Source: Hetaerina americana
Lineage: Eukaryota > Arthropoda > Insecta > Odonata > Calopterygidae
Direction of reading: 5' to 3'
Length of the DNA stretch: 64,000 bases
Assembly (NCBI GenBank): GCA_022747635.1
Contig: JAKTNV010000011.1
Span: 15,309,975-15,373,974, forward strand
Part shown: positions 55,531-64,000 of the stretch, one piece after another
Layout: each line of letters starts with the position of its first letter
Position numbering within the stretch: position 1 is the first letter of the stretch
Translations under genes and position numbers: made by a program
Notes under the pieces: generated by a model
What the model was told of the DNA's origin: nothing
The model's input: the letters and a program-made list of their open reading frames with translations, nothing else
Database searches by the model: none

Positions 55531-56438
55531 TATAGGGGTATATAGGCTCTCTTCTCATGGATTTTCGCAAATTTGCAAAGTAATGAGTTTTAATTGATAA
55601 AATGGAATTAAAATGTTTCGCTCCCCGGCTTTTTATCAACCCCTGCCACACATCCTTATGAGAAAAAAAACTGAAAAATATTACCGAGGAAAAGAATTAC
55701 GGGAGGAAGTGGAATTTTGGAGGAAATAACCACAAATGCCCGGAAAAGAGAGATTAATTTGTTCAGGGTGCGGGGGAGGCAAGGGATTTTAGACTGTGAG
55801 GAAGGGGTAATGGAAACGCCCTTCCGTGGAGGGTGGGTCAGTCCTGGACATTAAAGGGAGTGCGAGGGTGAGGCATACTCTGGTGGGGGAGTCGTAATCA
55901 GATATGATGTGGAGGTTGAGTGAGGTCACACAGCATTTTAAATTTGCCCGGAAGGCGGTGGGAAGAGAGCAATGCAGAGAGAAATAGGGGCGGAAATGAC
56001 GTAATGTGATTACTTTGAACTGCATTCCGAACTTATTCTCCGGCCGATTTCGCTCTCTCGTTACACCAAAGCTGCCTCCACCTTCCACTCGGCTCGGCGC
56101 CACTTGGCTTTGATTTCCGCTCCCGAGGGTATTGTTGCCGCGCCTGATAACCGTAAAAACTACTCCACTCAGGATAAATAAATGAATAGCGTTTCTGCGC
56201 TACACACAAGAATTAGTATTTCAAACGTTATCACACCAAATGAATGCGTTCACTCCGAAGTCCTAACCGAAGGTTGAAGGTTGATCCAGCGCAATGTATC
56301 TCTACATCTGTATTGTACCAAGGAAGTTACCCGCATGGAGTACGTTCACATCAGTTATACCCAGTACGCGAAGTGTTACGATCTCATACCACACAGGATA
56401 GATATGTAGTTACTAAAATAATTTTTGTACTATCATAA
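55531..56438. other. Unassigned DNA
   Basis: Nothing recognisable. Confidence 0.4.
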
Positions 56439-56439
56439 C

Positions 56440-56690
56440 CGCAGTAATCAACCCGAAAATTTGTTTGTTTGTGAGGACAGAGCTCACCTAGTCTTAACGA
56501 CGGCGTGAGAAATTGTAAACGCTACTAGGGTTATAATGGGTGCCAGTTCTTACTCATGGTTCTACCTTTGGTTTACCCAGCAAAATCTGGGTGAAGCTGA
56601 GGGTGTCCAAGGGCATCGTCAGGAAACTCATCTGGGCCATATGGCGTAGTAGCCCAGCACTCAAGACACTGGACTACTCTTGTATTATTA
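56440..56690 (-). mobile_element. SINE-A copy, old
   Basis: CCGCAGTAATCAACCCGAAA, AGAGCTCACCTAGTCTTAAC, GACGGCGTGAGAAATTGTAA and GGTTTACCCAGCAAAATCTG align with SINE-A. The head is visible, diverged, on the minus strand as CAAGAGTAGTCCAGTGTCTT near 56685. Confidence 0.68.
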
Positions 56691-56920
56691 CAGTAATGCA
56701 ATAAAATTACTTTTCTCAAATTCACAGAGAAAGGATCGCCACATGCAGATATTAAAAATTATGCAAACAAAGAGAACTATTTGCTGCCTTTAAAATGTAT
56801 TTTTAACTGTTGCAATATGACTTGCATATAAATTAGATGGCATAGTTAAGGAAAGGATAGGAGACGGAGAAATGGGATTTATACATAAGCAAATATATAT
56901 ATGTAAATATGTATATGCGT

Positions 56921-57050
56921 ATATATATACTGTGTTTATGGTTATATATATGTATATTTATAATTCTATATATATATGGCTATATATATAAATATATATA
57001 TATAGAATTATAAATATACATATATATAACCATAAACACAGTATATATAT
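56921..57050. repeat. AT-rich palindrome with 57-base arms
   Basis: The arm ACTGTGTTTATGGTTATATA...TATAATTCTATATATA (56921-56977) is inverted at 56994-57050. The arms include CTGTGTTTATGG, the 3' end of SINE-A, so the palindrome seems to have grown from a SINE-A tail and its (TA)n. Confidence 0.88.
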
Positions 57051-57065
57051 ATATATATATATATA

Positions 57066-57345
57066 GCCATAAACACACTAATCAACCCTAAGGTCGGTTT
57101 GGAAGGTAATGGTAGATTTCACGTAGTACGAAGCCCGACGGCGTGTGAAATTCACACATCAGGGTAGAGGGGACTGTTCCTTTCCGTGTGCCGGCTATGG
57201 TTTCCCAGGAAGACCTGGTACCCGAAAAATCACATACGTAGATTGGGTGGAGCTCCAGGTGCCCAGAGTGCCTCGCTCGGGAATTGAATCCGGGACCCTC
57301 CGGTCGGCAGTCCAACGCTCTACCCCCTGGACTACCGCGACCTAC

Positions 57346-57347
<2 letters not shown>
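57066..57347 (-). mobile_element. SINE-A, best full copy
   Basis: On the minus strand the head TAGGTCGCGGTAGTCCAGGG and GGGTAGAGCGTTGGACTGCC holds the A box. GGATTCAATTCCCGAGC holds the B box, with one extra A. The body runs through TCTTCCTGGGAAACCATAGC, CCGTCGGGCTTCGTAC and CCTTAGGGTTGATTAGTGTG to TTTATGGC(TA)n. It is about 280 bases with a (TA)n tail. This serves as the reference for SINE-A. Confidence 0.88.

Positions 57348-57405
<58 letters not shown>
57348..57405. repeat. (TA)n microsatellite
   Basis: A TA tract of about 55 bases between SINE-A and an RTE fragment. Confidence 0.95.
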
Positions 57406-57412
<7 letters not shown>

Positions 57413-57424
57413 ATTTATATATTT

Positions 57425-57968
57425 GTAGTCGGGGCGTCAGGAGAAGAATGGCGCTAGGCAAAGAGGCTTTCAGAAGGAGATGGGAGTTGATGACAGGGAC
57501 GTTGAGTAAGGATATTAAGAAAAGACTCATAAACACTTTGATATGGAGCGTAGCTATGTACGGTGCGGAAACGTGGTCATTGAAGCAGGAGGATAGACCT
57601 AGACTGAAGGCTTTTGAAATGTGGGTTTGGAGAAGAATGGAGAAGGTGAAATGGGCATAGAAAAAAAGAAGAGAGGGGTGTGTTGGGAGAAATCCTATGG
57701 AGGCAGGAAAAGTGGATGAAGGGGGTAATGACCAACATTGGGATGTTGAAGACTGTAATGGAGGGGAGAATGCTAGACAAACGAGGAAAGGGCAGCAAAA
57801 GGATAGGGATGTCGGACGGGATGAAGGGAGGAAGGAAGTACTGAGAGATGAAGAGGGACCTGATGTAGGGTAGATTGCTGGATTGTGTTTTGTTAGGGGA
57901 AACAAAATAATTATTTGGTAGTTGTGTCCATCCAAACACCTACCTTAACCAGTAGATTACCTAATAAT
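57425..57968 (+). mobile_element. RTE LINE 3' fragment
   Basis: It starts within GGGGCGTCAGGAGAAGAATG right after (TA)n. It encodes RRMALGKEAFRRRWELMTGT through WSLKQEDRPRLKAFEMWVW, stops at TAG 57658-57660, loses a few codons, and resumes to AAGAGGGACCTGATGTAGGG. The 3' untranslated region is complete with an (AAT)n tail. Confidence 0.87.
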
Positions 57969-58065
57969 AATAAAACTAAAAATAATAATAATATAAATAT
58001 TTAAGTATATATATATATATCTATTTATATGTGAATGAATATTTAGTGGGTTTCGTGTTTAAATA

Positions 58066-58079
<14 letters not shown>

Positions 58080-58137
<58 letters not shown>
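58080..58137. repeat. (TA)n microsatellite
   Basis: A short (TG)n run leads into about 56 bases of TA, next to a type-1 terminal module. Confidence 0.95.
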
Positions 58138-58141
<4 letters not shown>

Positions 58142-58166
58142 TTGATTAAAACAGTTAAACGTAGTG

Positions 58167-58295
58167 TTGACGATGGCCGTGCCGCGAAATGTCAAACCTA
58201 AATTGATAAGTGTCCTTTCTCTGTGTTGCTGTGTTGAAATGCTTTGGTCAACGTTTTTATATATTTGGTTGTCACTGAAGAGTGTTCTTTTTCGT

Positions 58296-58299
<4 letters not shown>
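58167..58299 (+). repeat. Penelope-associated terminal module, type 1
   Basis: TTGACGATGGCCGTGCCGCG and AAATGTCAAACCTAAATTGA, a TTTCTCTGTG stretch, then CACTGAAGAGTGTTCTTTTTCG. It is flanked on both sides by (TA)n and lies immediately upstream of a Penelope-like element. Confidence 0.72.

Positions 58300-58372
<73 letters not shown>
58300..58372. repeat. (TA)n microsatellite
   Basis: The longest clean TA tract in the window, about 72 bases, between the terminal module and the Penelope-like coding region. Confidence 0.95.
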
Positions 58373-58373
<1 letters not shown>

Positions 58374-58379
58374 TGAGGA

Positions 58380-60195
58380 AGGAGGAGCTAGGCCGAAGGA
58401 GCTGAGTTAAAAAAACTCACACGCAACCCCAACCTAGTCATCACTTCTGCCGACGGTTGTAATCCTTAACACTGCAGGCTACCTACAAGAATGCAACAGA
58501 TTACTCTCCGACACTTCCTCCTATCAACATATTCCTGCTTACCCTAACCCCACATTCCAAAAAGAAATAATCGCTTTCCTCCGAGACAACGGCCCTAAGG
58601 AGAATCTTTCCCTCGGGGACATCTCCCTCCTTTCCCCTTCCCAACCTCACACTCCTCACTTCTACATCCTTCCTAAGATCCACAAACCCAAAAACCCAGG
58701 CCGCCCTATAGTCTCCTCTCGTAGCTCTCCGACTGAAAGAATTTCCGCCTTCGTGGACTACTATCTCCAACCTTTAGTTCACTCCCTACCGTCGTTTATA
58801 AAAGACACCTACCACTTCCTCAGATTGCTCCACTCAACTTCCCTCCTGACACCCATATTACTATGGCTACTATCGATGTCACCTCCTTTTACACATGCAT
58901 TCCTCACCAAGAAGGCCTTTCTTCCCTACGTTACTTCCTCTCCAAACGCTCTACCCCTCAAATCCCCAGTACCGATTTTCTCATTGATCTTTCCAATTTC
59001 ATTCTCACCCGCAACTCCTTTTCTTTCAACAATAACCATTACCTCCAAATAAAGGGCTATGCTATAGGTAGCAGATTCAGGCCTTCATATGCAAACCTCC
59101 ACCTTGGTGCCCTGGAAGAGAATTTCCTTTCAAACTATCCTCTGAGACCCCTCCTGTTGCTTGACGACATCTTTCTACTATGGCCACACAGCATGGATTC
59201 CCTCAATTCCTTCATCTCCCAACTCAATGATTTCTCATCTCTGTCTTTCACCTCGACCATTTCATCCTCTCAGATTACCTTCCTCAATGTTAATATTTCC
59301 CTCAGTAATAACAAAATCCTGACATCTGTTCACACTAAACCCACTAATAAGCAGCAATACCTTCATTACAGCAGTTGTCACCCCTCCCATACCAAGCGCT
59401 CCCTCCCTTACTCTCTCTCTATCCGCGGTCACCGCATTTGCAACCATCCCGAATCCCTTAACAAATACCATAACAACTTTCACCACTCCCTCCTCCAACG
59501 AGGATACCTTCTCCATAAAAATACTCAAACATTCCTACACCCCCAAGCCTGCCTCAACCACAGACTCCCAGCCTCTCTCAATCTGTACTACCTACTTCCC
59601 AGGCATTCAGTCTCTCAAATTCATCCTCAAAGACCTATTCCCCATCCTCAAAAATCACAACACTTCCTCCAACCTTCTTCCCAAAAATGCCCCTCTGTCA
59701 CCTTCAAACGTCCCGCCAACCTAGCAGATATCGTCAAATCCACCAGGCCGCTCTCAAAATCCCCTCACACCCCTGGAGCCATACCTACTCGAGCAAGATG
59801 CAAAACCTGCCCTATTTTCACCACTCCACCCCACTCCATCCCACCATTTAACTCTCTCCCGCCCTTCCCCTATTCCTCTTGCACTTCCAAGAATGTTGTT
59901 TATCTTCTTACCTGTAAACTCTGCCCGTCCTTTTACATAGGCCAATGTTCCACACCACTTAACATTAGGATTAATAACCACCGCGCCTCGTGAAATCCCT
60001 CCTCCCCGTCCGCGGGTCTCCCCATCCCTAAAAATGCTTCCCATGATAATACCCCTTTCAACCAGTGTTACAATGTTTCCGTCCTAGCGTCCCTTCCCAC
60101 ATTCGATAACCCTATATAATTAAAAACTCTTGAAATGACATTCATTTACATCTGTTTGGCCTATCAGCATCCGGGCCTCAATGTCGTTCACTGAT
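58380..60195 (+). mobile_element. Penelope-like retroelement with RT and GIY-YIG endonuclease
   Basis: The coding region is readable in a few frame segments. Segment 1 (about 58459-58850) carries TPHFYILPKIHKPKNPGRP, the LPKIHKP fingers motif of Penelope-like RTs. Segment 2 (58863-59993, one open frame) has TIDVTSFYTCIPHQEGL (motif A), GYAIGSRFRPSYANLH (motif B), LLLDDIFLLW (motif C, catalytic DD), KPTNKQQYLHYSSCHPSHTK, and a C-terminal GIY-YIG-type nuclease VVYLLTCKLC, FYIGQCST, RINNHR. Segment 3 (to about 60195) holds the tail NQCYNVSVLASLP and AYQHPGLN. The N-terminal part is missing. Frameshifts lie near 58455, 58845 and 59990. Confidence 0.9.
58863..59993 (+). pseudogene. Penelope-like RT/GIY-YIG open segment
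   Basis: This is the longest open piece of the element, 376 codons. The first ATG is internal to motif A (MATIDVTSFYTC), so it is not the true start. It keeps motif C as LLDDIF and the GIY-YIG core residues VVY...FYIG, with the downstream arginine and histidine in RINNHR. A CCxx-type zinc-binding cysteine pair precedes the nuclease (CKTCPIF and CTSKNVVYLLTCKLC). The protein would copy RNA into DNA at a cut made by the GIY-YIG domain. The upstream frameshift means the present copy is not functional. Confidence 0.88.
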
Positions 60196-60261
60196 GGGAG
60201 TGGCCTAAAATTGTTACTTTGTGGAAGCGATGCATATCGGAGGGCGAACACTGTGTTTTTC

Positions 60262-61082
60262 CGCATGAGTTTTGGTGTACGTGGCCTTTGTTTCGACTTG
60301 CAAAGTCTTGATCAATACTTTGTATGTCGAAACCTGGGTCTCGTATGTTGCATTAGTTGCGGTGAGCATGTTGTTCTATTTTCCGATTTTGTGTCAATTC
60401 CACCTCCTCCCTCTCCCTCCTTGCCTATCTCCGCTCCCCTCTAGCCTCTTCTCTCCCTTTCCTCTCCCCAACCATTCCTCTCACCCCTCCTCCGCCTCCC
60501 GTTCTCCCCTTCCTCTGGCCCCCTTCCCTTTCTCTCGCACCCCTCACCTCTACAATTCCAGCAGTAATTACTTCTATATCTTCAGATGAAGACGGAGTGT
60601 TTCCGTCGGAATATCAAGAAATAACGTGTGAGTGTTCTTCTTTTTTTGTGTTTCTGTATTGTGTGTTACTCTGTATTGTACTATATATGTGCATATATAT
60701 ACATATATATTATACACAGTAACACACAATATAGAAACACAAAAAAAGAACACTCACACGTATTTTCTTGATATTTCGACGGAAACAATCCGTCTTCATC
60801 TGAAGATATAGAAGTAATGACTGCTGTAATTGTTGAGGTGAGGGGTGAGAGAGAAAGGGAAGGGGGCCAGGGGAAGGGGAGAACGGGAGGCGAAGGAGGG
60901 GTAAAAGGAATGGTTGGGGAGAGGAAAGGGAGAGGAAATGGGTGGAATTGACACAAAATCGGAAAATAGAACAACATGCTCACCGCAACTATTGCAACAT
61001 ACGAGACTCATGTTTCAACCTACAAAGTATTGATAAAGAACTCGCAAGTCAAAACAAAGGCCACGTACACCAAAACTTTCGA
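60262..61082. repeat. Large palindrome following the Penelope-like element
   Basis: The left arm 60262-60690 and right arm about 60712-61082 are inverted copies. Landmarks are CGCATGAGTTTTGGTGTACG, ATGTTGCATTAGTTGCGGTG, CTTCTATATCTTCAG and GAAATAACGTG. They meet at a short TATATGTGCATATATATACA centre near 60690-60710. The right arm lacks about 50 bases of the C/T-rich tract at 60405-60470. The inner 110 bases of each arm are the type-2 module of 21154-21388. Confidence 0.88.
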
Positions 61083-61205
61083 CTGGTGGCCAAACTATCT
61101 TTCTCAAGGAAGAGAAGGTAGGAACTCGAAATTTCGAATAGAAAGTTCGGAAACGAGTGAGTTTCTTTTATTTTTTGTTTTTGTTTTCTGTTTGCTAGTG
61201 CTAAC
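61083..61205 (+). repeat. Penelope-associated terminal module, type 3 (diverged)
   Basis: TTTCTCAAGGAAGAGAAGGT, ACTCGAAATTTCGAATAG, GAGTGAGTTTCTTTT and GCTAGTGCTAACTTAATATA parallel the module at 36594-36712 read on its minus strand. Confidence 0.5.
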
Positions 61206-63445
61206 TTAATATACCTTATATACACCAAATGCCTCCGCGTATTCTGATAAAGATGGCTGGGACCACCGAATTATTAAAGTGAGTCATTTTAGTTTGAATT
61301 TAATATTTTTTAAAAGACTTTTATCGTTGAACTATATTATGTATGCTGAGCATTAGTGGGCGCCTGAAAGCTGTATCTTTAATTGATAGCATGTATCGCG
61401 TTTTCTTGGATATACCATATATACGAAACTTTAAGTGATAGTTATAGCGATTCGCTAGTACTATTGTAAATGGCCTTAAGAATTTAGCTTCCGAAGTCAG
61501 TATCTGGAGCCTTCTATCATTTTACTTTGTATTTACCCAAATCAGAACACCAAAATAAGATGTACTTCGATGCGAGTTAATTAAGTTTTCTCAAAAGTCG
61601 AACCACAGCGCAAATTAAATTCTTTGCAGAATCTGTCATGGAAGAAATATCGATCTTTGTGTTTGGACAGTTTTAATTCATCCCAATACCTTGAATTATA
61701 CTAAGTCGATATGGATATCGCGTCGATATACCGAGCTATAAATATTCGATATCACATGATGTATCAAAAGATCTCACTGCTTTTACAAAGGATTTTATCG
61801 TGAATAATTATAACGACAGGAGGCTTCATGAAAAATTATGAAAGGGTAGGAACCGATTTGCGAACGGTGTTTGTTTTCTAAGTTACTCAGCCATTTTATT
61901 CGAAGTATTTTCCATAACTCACCGCTAGTAATGCAGTTGGATTCGGAAATTAACTGAAAGAAATTAATGCCGTCATCACTGTCTATTAATGGTGGTATTT
62001 TGTAAGAGAGATATAGCAAGAAGGAATATTAGAAAAAAGCGACCATAGCAATGATCATGGAATTGATGAAAACATCTTTTATCATTTCTTAGATTGAAGT
62101 TCCGTAGTCAGTATCAGCTATATGAAAAAATAATGAAAATATAATAGGTCTCAAAACTTAAATTTGAACTTCAGCATGTATTTAATATGTAGTATTTCGT
62201 AATGCACGTTTCATTCGTAAACCATTTCTCACAGTAAAATTTTGCTCCAAATTTCCTTAAAGGATATTTGTTTAAGAAAATTGAATACAACAGACGTCAC
62301 GATTACGGTCATGTTAAAATTTAATCGAAATGGCAGATATATTTTCCATCACACTTCTCCCTCAGAGCCCATCTCGAAATCTTAATGGATACATAATATT
62401 TTTGAATAGAATTAGTCACTCAGAAATCACATCCGGACAACACGCGCGGTAATTCGCAACTGTTGAAATTGCGGTTCGTGATGGGTATATTGATTCATTT
62501 CAAATCATTACAATGTTTCTTTCTCATAATTCTTTTAGTTTGCCATTTCATTTCGTTACCTCGAGGGGAGGTGGATGATAGGATATTCAGGAGGAGTCGT
62601 ATGAAAGTTTAACGATATCTTTATTTAATGGTGTTATTTATTAAAATATCCACTGTGTGTGAAAAATGAATTTAAATTATCCATAAATAACGAATAAGAC
62701 ATTCTAAGAAAAGTTCGCGAATGTAGCTTTCATTTAAAGATTAATCAAGCCTTTATTGGTCATCGAAATATATGTTTCATTTTATCCGTAATTTTTCTAA
62801 GATTGATAAAATATTTAAAAAAATATATTATTGGTCTCTCCAGATAGTTTTGTTTCTCTGTAGGAACGCGTAATTAAACTGGCCGAGGGATGAGAGCTTT
62901 AAGATGCTTTTGTGAAAATTAAATGACCGTTCATTTTAATAGAACGGTGCCTCCGTTGATATTAATGATCCCGCTGATAATTAATTAAGAAGAGGGAGTT
63001 CATATCATACGGATACTAACAAAGGAGGCGTTCGAGAGTATATAAGTCTAAAACGGTTTCACATAATTTAAGGACGGCGCCTATAATCGAATTGATAATG
63101 ATGTACCCTTGTTAAAGAGACCTGGTACTTAAGAGGGATGAACCGAATTAACAGGGTGGATTTTAATGAGGGAATTAAGTGACTAAGTCCCAGCTGGTAT
63201 CAATAGGATGGCAGGTAGACCTACAAGTGAAACTTCTCATCAGATAGAGTTCGAGGCAAAAATTATTTACGAATTGAGCTAACATCACAAAAATCTTATC
63301 AAGGCAGCCACAAAAACGCGAAAAAGTCATATCTCCATCATACACTTCCTTACTCATGGAATAGGTAAAACGAAAGTAATTATTAATATTGGTCCACTGT
63401 TCAAGGTGATTTTGGATGGACAGAGATTGAAACACGAAAAATTGT
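61206..63445. other. Unassigned DNA, 2.2 kb, no repeats recognised
   Basis: No transposon domain, SINE head or simple repeat is seen. With 27541-30465 this is the best candidate for single-copy host DNA (intronic or intergenic) in the window. Confidence 0.45.
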
Positions 63446-63449
63446 GTTG

Positions 63450-64000
63450 CCTCTCCCGAAAAAACACATCCATCACCACATTAAAACCCTCTTCAATACC
63501 GTTTACTTCCTCCCTTCATCCCATCCAACATGCCTATCCTATTCCAACCCCTTCCACGCTTGTTTAACATTATACATTGCAAAGCAGACACAGCAGTATC
63601 AAATCACCAATCAAAACGCCCTGAATTCATCTTCCCTGCTTATTTTTAATTTTTCCCAACAATCATCTCTCCTCCCTCACCTAGCACTTCCTCGTTAGTT
63701 TTCCTCTTTTATTCTTGTATACCTTTTCCGTCCTTCTCCAAGCCCATACTTCAAAAACCTTAATTCTATACCTATCATCCTGTTTACATGAGCATGTTTC
63801 CGAGCCGTAAAAAACCACTGTCGATATCAAGGTTTTCACGAGCTTTTTCTTATCATTCTAACCCAACGTCCCTGTCATCATTACCCTTCTCCTTGTGAAA
63901 GCTTCTTTGCCTAACGCAATTCCTCTCCTTATGTCCGTGCTACTTTGACTATTTTGGTCTATAATACTTCCAATATAGGTCAAATTTTCTACCTGCTTTA
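63450..64000 (-). mobile_element. Decayed RTE LINE, continues past the window
   Basis: TTACTTCCTCCCTTCATCCC, ATCCAACATGCCTATCC, AAACACTTCCTCG-type segments and AAGGTTTTCACGAGCTTTTT, GTGAAAGCTTCTTTGCCTAA and TACTTTGACTATTTTGGTCT align in order with the minus-strand RTE C-terminal region at 8900-9400. It is still matching at base 64000. Confidence 0.75.

Noticed and set aside
58380..60195. Bacterial group II intron or retron RT
   Set aside because: The LPKIHKP, KPTNKQQYLH and C-terminal GIY-YIG arrangement is specific to Penelope-like elements.
1..64000. Endogenous virus or toxin genes
   Set aside because: No viral envelope, capsid, protease/integrase or toxin-like domain was seen in any frame; all RTs belong to non-LTR or Penelope-like groups.

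Overview
The window looks like a stretch of a large, repeat-rich eukaryotic genome, most likely an arthropod and probably an insect. The evidence is the transposon families present: an RTE-type LINE with an AP endonuclease, Jockey- and CR1-like LINE pieces, Penelope-like retroelements, several mariner lineages, tRNA-derived SINEs, and very frequent long (TA)n tracts. The species cannot be named from the sequence. I found no host protein-coding gene that I could support, and no rRNA or functional tRNA gene. Almost every long open frame is a transposon fragment, the back strand of one, or a translated simple repeat.

Layout. 0-9 kb: a CR1-like LINE 3' end, a SINE-A copy, an RTE fragment (1838-2960), a CR1/Jockey-like RT remnant (4680-5095, -), a decayed RTE copy, SINE-B and two mariner fragments. 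8.77-12.15 kb: the best-preserved element, a near full-length RTE LINE on the minus strand whose 991-codon frame is broken by one in-frame TAG. 12-20 kb: SINE-B, a deleted mariner carrying a 15-bp minisatellite, three RTE remnants and a G-rich 12-bp minisatellite on a 600-bp purine strand. 21-26 kb: palindromes, an inverted duplication carrying tRNA-like heads around a Jockey RT fragment, and a decayed Penelope-like element. 26-41 kb: long stretches of unassigned DNA with SINE-B, RTE pieces and palindromes, ending in an RTE copy split by SINE-C. 41-51 kb: mostly unassigned, with palindromes and SINE pieces. 51.2-53.2 kb: a 1.31-kb mariner with TA duplications and intact DD34D residues, next to a 513-bp deleted mariner, inside a duplicated flanking repeat. 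53-64 kb: SINEs, a hairpin repeat shared with 39.4 kb, RTE pieces, a second Penelope-like element (58.4-60.2 kb) followed by an 820-bp palindrome, then 2.2 kb of unassigned DNA.

The elements are not a cooperating gene set. They are independent selfish elements that share machinery: SINEs presumably depend on LINE enzymes and the short mariner on full-length mariner transposase. The features most worth following up are the palindromic, (TA)n-bounded terminal modules near the Penelope-like elements, several of which carry a hammerhead-like CTGANGA-stem-GAAA arrangement; the foldback pair with matched changes in both arms; and the mariner cluster with its paralogous empty site.
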